This document shows, in pieces, positions 4,191-7,403 of a stretch of 7,403 bases of DNA. The stretch is taken from the NCBI GenBank assembly GCA_039812545.1, contig JBDIAR010000164.1, positions 1-7,403 of the forward strand. The letters are read 5' to 3'. The DNA comes from JBDIAR01 sp039812545. GTDB lineage: Bacteria > Actinomycetota > Actinomycetes > Actinomycetales > Dermatophilaceae. The stretch's first letter is position 1, and every line of letters starts with the position of its first letter. The notes under the pieces were generated by a model, which saw only the letters and a program-made list of their open reading frames with translations, was not told where the DNA came from and did not search any database. The translations under genes and the position numbers were made by a program.

Positions 4191-6293
4191 GTGGCACTCG
4201 ACGTTCTGACGGACCTCAGCAAGGTCCGCAATATCGGCATCATGGCGCACATCGACGCCGGCAAGACCACGACCAGCGAGCGCGTGCTCTTCTACACCGG
4301 GATCAACTACAAGATCGGCGAGGTCCACGACGGGGCCGCGACGATGGACTGGATGGAACAGGAGCAGGAGCGCGGCATCACGATCACCTCGGCCGCGACG
4401 ACGACCTTCTGGAAGGGCTACCAGATCAACCTGATCGACACCCCCGGCCACGTCGACTTCACCGTCGAGGTCGAGCGCAACCTGCGCGTCCTCGACGGGG
4501 CGGTCGCGGTGTTCGACGCCAAGGAGGGTGTGGAGCCGCAGTCCGAGACCGTGTGGGGTCAGGCCAACAAGTACGGCGTCCCGCGGATCTGTTTCGTCAA
4601 CAAGATGGACAAGCTGGGCGCGGACTTCTACTTCTCCGTCCAGACGATGATCGACCGGCTCGGTGCCCACCCGCTGGTGTTGCAGTTGCCGATCGGTCAG
4701 GAGAGCGCGTTCATCGGGGTCGTCGACCTGATCGGTATGCGGGCCCTCACCTGGCGCGGTGAAGTCCAGAAGGGTGAGGACTACACGGTCGAGGAGATCC
4801 CCGCCGACCTGCAGGCCAAGGCGGAGGAGTACCGCAACCTGCTCGTCGAGCGGGTCGCCGAGGCCGACGACGAGTTGATGGAGAAGTATCTCGAGGGCGA
4901 AGAGCTGACCGTCGCCGAGCTCAAGGCCGGCATCCGCAAGCTCACCGTCGACGGCGAGGTCAACCCCGTGCTGTGTGGGACGGCGTTCAAGAACAAGGGC
5001 GTCCAGCCCATGCTCGACGCCGTCATCGACTACCTGCCCAGCCCGCTCGACCTGCCGCCAACGGAGGGTCACAAGCCGGGCGACGACGAGGCCCTGCTGA
5101 CCCGGGAACCCTCGACGAAGGAGCCGTTCGCGGCGCTGGCGTTCAAGATCGCCGTGCACCCCTTCTTCGGCAAGCTCACGTATGTCCGGGTCTACTCCGG
5201 CGAGGTCCCCTCCGGTTCCCAGGTCGTCAACTCGACGAAGGGGAAGAAGGAGCGCATCGGGAAGATGTTCCAGATGCACTCCAACAAGGAGAACCCCGTC
5301 GACAAGGCCTCGGCCGGCCACATTTACGCCTTCATCGGCTTGAAGGACACCACGACCGGTGACACCCTGTGCGACCCGGCGAACCAGATCGTGCTGGAGT
5401 CGATGACCTTCCCGGCGCCCGTCATCGAGGTGGCCATCGAGCCGAAGACCAAGGGCGACCAGGAGAAGCTGTCGACCGCGATCCAGAAGCTCGCCGAGGA
5501 AGACCCGACCTTCCAGGTCCAGCAGGACCAGGAGACCGGCCAGACGATCATCAAGGGGATGGGCGAGCTACACCTCGACATCCTCGTGGACCGGATGCGC
5601 CGCGAGTTCAAGGTCGAGGCCAACGTCGGAAAGCCGCAGGTGGCATACCGAGAGACGATCCGGCGCAAGGTCGACAAGGTCGACTACACGCACAAGAAGC
5701 AGACCGGTGGTTCGGGGCAGTATGCCAAGGTCCAAGTCAGCATCGAGCCGATGGAGACCACCGAGGGCAAGATGTACGAGTTCGCGAACGAGGTCACCGG
5801 TGGCCGCGTCCCGCGTGAGTACATCCCGAGCGTGGACCACGGCATCCAGGACGCCATGCAGTACGGCGTGCTGGCGGGTTACCCGCTCGTCGGGATCAAG
5901 GCGACCCTGCTCGACGGCGCGTACCACGACGTCGACTCCTCCGAAATGGCATTCAAGATCGCCGGTTCCATGGTGCTCAAGGAGGCCGTCCGCAAGGCCG
6001 ACCCCGTGCTCCTGGAGCCGATGATGTCGGTGGAGGTACGTACGCCCGAGGAGTACATGGGCGACGTCATCGGCGACATCAACTCCCGCCGTGGCCACAT
6101 CCAGGCCATGGAGGACGTCACCGGCGCCAAGGTCGTGCGGGCCCTGGTCCCGCTCGCGGAGATGTTCGGCTACGTCGGAGACCTGCGCTCCAAGACCCAG
6201 GGCCGGGCCAACTACTCCATGCAGTTCGACTCCTACGCCGAGGTGCCCAAGAGCACCAGCGAGGAGATCATCAAGAAGACCCGAGGTGAGTGA
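4191..6293 (+). CDS. fusA: Translation elongation factor G (EF-G)
   Basis: EF-G, 700 residues, full length. It is the ribosomal translocase that uses GTP to move tRNA and mRNA after peptide-bond formation, and with RRF it recycles ribosomes. GTPase motifs are all present: AHIDAGKT at 19-26 (P-loop), RGITI at 61-65 (switch I), DTPGH at 83-87 with H87, NKMD at 137-140, and GTAFKNKG at 263-270 near the G5 position. Domain II follows from about 295. Domain IV includes GGSGQYAKV and the tip loop YHDVDSSEMAF starting at residue 578, which reaches into the decoding centre. Domain V ends the protein. The start is GTG 4191, with AAGGA at 4182-4186. It lies 76 bp after rpsG with a strong hairpin in the gap. 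Nothing in it looks truncated or unusual. Confidence 0.98.
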   Translation: MALDVLTDLSKVRNIGIMAHIDAGKTTTSERVLFYTGINYKIGEVHDGAATMDWMEQEQERGITITSAATTTFWKGYQINLIDTPGHVDFTVEVERNLRVLDGAVAVFDAKEGVEPQSETVWGQANKYGVPRICFVNKMDKLGADFYFSVQTMIDRLGAHPLVLQLPIGQESAFIGVVDLIGMRALTWRGEVQKGEDYTVEEIPADLQAKAEEYRNLLVERVAEADDELMEKYLEGEELTVAELKAGIRKLTVDGEVNPVLCGTAFKNKGVQPMLDAVIDYLPSPLDLPPTEGHKPGDDEALLTREPSTKEPFAALAFKIAVHPFFGKLTYVRVYSGEVPSGSQVVNSTKGKKERIGKMFQMHSNKENPVDKASAGHIYAFIGLKDTTTGDTLCDPANQIVLESMTFPAPVIEVAIEPKTKGDQEKLSTAIQKLAEEDPTFQVQQDQETGQTIIKGMGELHLDILVDRMRREFKVEANVGKPQVAYRETIRRKVDKVDYTHKKQTGGSGQYAKVQVSIEPMETTEGKMYEFANEVTGGRVPREYIPSVDHGIQDAMQYGVLAGYPLVGIKATLLDGAYHDVDSSEMAFKIAGSMVLKEAVRKADPVLLEPMMSVEVRTPEEYMGDVIGDINSRRGHIQAMEDVTGAKVVRALVPLAEMFGYVGDLRSKTQGRANYSMQFDSYAEVPKSTSEEIIKKTRGE

Positions 6294-6310
6294 ACCCGGC
6301 GAAACCGGGT
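6294..6310 (+). other. Hairpin immediately after the fusA stop
   Basis: ACCCGG (6294-6299) pairs with CCGGGT (6305-6310) around CGAAA, starting at the first base after the fusA TGA. The following ACTCTCTCCCCTT is pyrimidine-rich but not a T-run. It may be a weak terminator or processing site that lets tuf be expressed separately. I saw no convincing tuf promoter in the remaining 80 bases. Confidence 0.4.
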
Positions 6311-6375
6311 ACTCTCTCCCCTTGGAATCCAACCAGCGCCCCGTCCTGCCCTGGCGTACGGCGTAACAAAAGAAA

Positions 6376-6389
6376 GTCCTGAGGAGGAC
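6376..6389 (+). promoter_or_regulatory. tuf ribosome binding site inside a small hairpin
   Basis: The strong Shine-Dalgarno AGGAGG (6382-6387) lies six bases before the tuf GTG at 6394. GTCCT (6376-6380) can pair with AGGAC (6385-6389) around GAGG, covering half of the Shine-Dalgarno. The five-pair stem is short enough for ribosomes to open, so the effect may be slight. Confidence 0.5.
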
Positions 6390-6393
6390 CACA

Positions 6394-7403
6394 GTGGCGA
6401 AGGCAAAGTTCGAGCGGACCAAGCCGCACGTCAATATCGGCACCATCGGTCACATCGACCACGGCAAGACGACGCTGACGGCTGCGATCACCAAGGTTCT
6501 GCACGACAAGTTCCCGACTCTCAACCCCTTCACGCCGTTCGACCAGATCGACAAGGCGCCCGAAGAGAAGGCGCGTGGCATCACGATCTCGATCGCGCAC
6601 GTGGAGTACCAGACCGAATCCCGGCACTACGCGCACGTCGACTGCCCCGGGCACGCGGACTACATCAAGAACATGATCACCGGTGCGGCCCAGATGGACG
6701 GCGCGATCCTCGTGGTCGCCGCCACCGACGGCCCGATGCCGCAGACCAAGGAGCACGTCCTGCTGGCTCGCCAGGTCGGCGTCCCCTACATCGTGGTGGC
6801 CCTGAACAAGACCGACATGGTCGACGACGAGGAGATCCTCGAGCTCGTCGAGATGGAGGTCCGGGAGCTGCTCTCGGTCTACGAATTCCCCGGCGACGAC
6901 CTGCCGGTCGTGCGGATCTCGGCGCTGAAGGCCCTTGAGGGTGACCCCGAGTGGGCCAAGACCGTCGAAGAGCTGATGGACACGGTGGACAAGTACATCC
7001 CCGAGCCCGTCCGCGACACCGACAAGCCGTTCATGATGCCGGTCGAAGACGTCTTCACGATCACCGGTCGTGGCACCGTCGTCACCGGTCGTGTCGAGCG
7101 CGGCATCCTGAAGGTCAACGAGGAAGTCGAGATCGTCGGCATCCGAGAGAAGTCCTCCAAGACCGTCGTCACCGGCGTCGAAATGTTCCGCAAGCTGCTC
7201 GACGAGGCCCGCGCGGGCGAGAACGTCGGTCTGCTGCTGCGTGGCACCAAGCGCGACGACGTCGAGCGCGGCCAGGTCGTCGTCAAGCCGGGTTCGATCA
7301 CCCCGCACACCGAGTTCGAGGCGAACGTCTACATCCTGTCCAAGGACGAGGGTGGCCGGCACACGCCGTTCTACGACAACTACCGTCCGCAGTTCTACTT
7401 CCG
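6394..7403 (+). CDS. tuf: Elongation factor Tu (EF-Tu), 3' end beyond the window
   Basis: The first 336 residues of about 397; the frame is still open at the window edge. EF-Tu delivers aminoacyl-tRNA to the ribosomal A site as a GTP complex. The GTPase motifs are present: GHIDHGKT at 19-26 (Ile where Val is commoner), RGITI at 61-65, DCPGH at 83-87 with catalytic H87, NKTD at 138-141 and SAL at 176-178. Domain II starts near 211 (KPFMMPVEDVFTITGRGTVVTGR) and domain III near 305. The start is GTG 6394, read as MAKAKFERTKPHVN, with AGGAGG at 6382-6387. It lies 100 bp after fusA, the usual str-operon order, with hairpins before it that may adjust its level relative to EF-G. Some actinobacteria carry a second tuf elsewhere; this window cannot tell. 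Confidence 0.97.
   Translation, partial: MAKAKFERTKPHVNIGTIGHIDHGKTTLTAAITKVLHDKFPTLNPFTPFDQIDKAPEEKARGITISIAHVEYQTESRHYAHVDCPGHADYIKNMITGAAQMDGAILVVAATDGPMPQTKEHVLLARQVGVPYIVVALNKTDMVDDEEILELVEMEVRELLSVYEFPGDDLPVVRISALKALEGDPEWAKTVEELMDTVDKYIPEPVRDTDKPFMMPVEDVFTITGRGTVVTGRVERGILKVNEEVEIVGIREKSSKTVVTGVEMFRKLLDEARAGENVGLLLRGTKRDDVERGQVVVKPGSITPHTEFEANVYILSKDEGGRHTPFYDNYRPQFYF

Noticed and set aside
4047..5321. Long minus-strand ORF (424 codons) opposite rpsG/fusA
   Set aside because: It mirrors the codon structure of fusA, which is certain. Its product is Leu/Asp/Val/Gly/Arg-rich with no recognisable domain. The same holds for minus-strand ORFs 5568-6446 and 6271-7362.
6322..6349. Possible tuf promoter beginning with TTGGAA (6322-6327)
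   Set aside because: No acceptable -10 element lies 16-19 bases downstream, so I do not list it.
7207..7212. Ala at residue 272 of EF-Tu (DEARAGENVG) as an elfamycin-resistance change
   Set aside because: The position corresponds to E. coli residue 268, not to the known resistance sites 257 or 275, which are both Gly here.

Overview
The window is chromosomal DNA of a very GC-rich bacterium, almost certainly an actinobacterium. Coding regions show strong G/C bias at third positions. Several starts are GTG or TTG (fusA GTG, tuf GTG, rpsL TTG), and the first gene looks leaderless. The S12, S7, EF-G and EF-Tu proteins have actinobacterial-type sequences. I cannot fix the family; Micrococcales-like is only a guess. 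I see no mobile element, tRNA, rRNA or CRISPR array.

The left part (1-2865) is an accessory block on the + strand. It starts with a GNAT-Nudix fusion protein (25-1119), probably expressed from a leaderless promoter whose -10 is TAGGCT at 13-18. This overlaps by ATGA a carboxymuconolactone-decarboxylase-family protein without AhpD cysteines (1116-1688). A perfect 12-bp inverted repeat (1699-1745) follows. Next come a TPR protein with two C-terminal membrane helices (1781-2647) and a small two-helix membrane ORF (2644-2865). The last two look like one gene split by a one-base loss in a C5G4 run near 2602-2610.

The middle (2866-3269) has no credible gene. It carries a good promoter candidate (TTGGGT-N18-TAATCT, 2911-2940) and a leader of about 320 nt with several GC-rich hairpins.

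The right part is the classical str operon: rpsL (3270-3644), rpsG (3644-4114), fusA (4191-6293) and the first 336 codons of tuf (6394 to the window edge). These encode ribosomal proteins S12 and S7 and the elongation factors EF-G and EF-Tu. rpsL and rpsG overlap by one base. GC hairpins sit in the rpsG-fusA gap and directly after fusA. The tuf ribosome binding site lies in a small hairpin.

The observations most worth following are four. S12 has a natural Arg at position 88, the site where Lys-to-Arg gives streptomycin resistance in other bacteria. The TPR/membrane gene appears frameshifted. The hexamer GTATGC/GCATAC is strongly over-used (13 copies), apparently at the level of DNA sequence rather than codons. 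An inverted repeat sits over a possible promoter upstream of the TPR gene.
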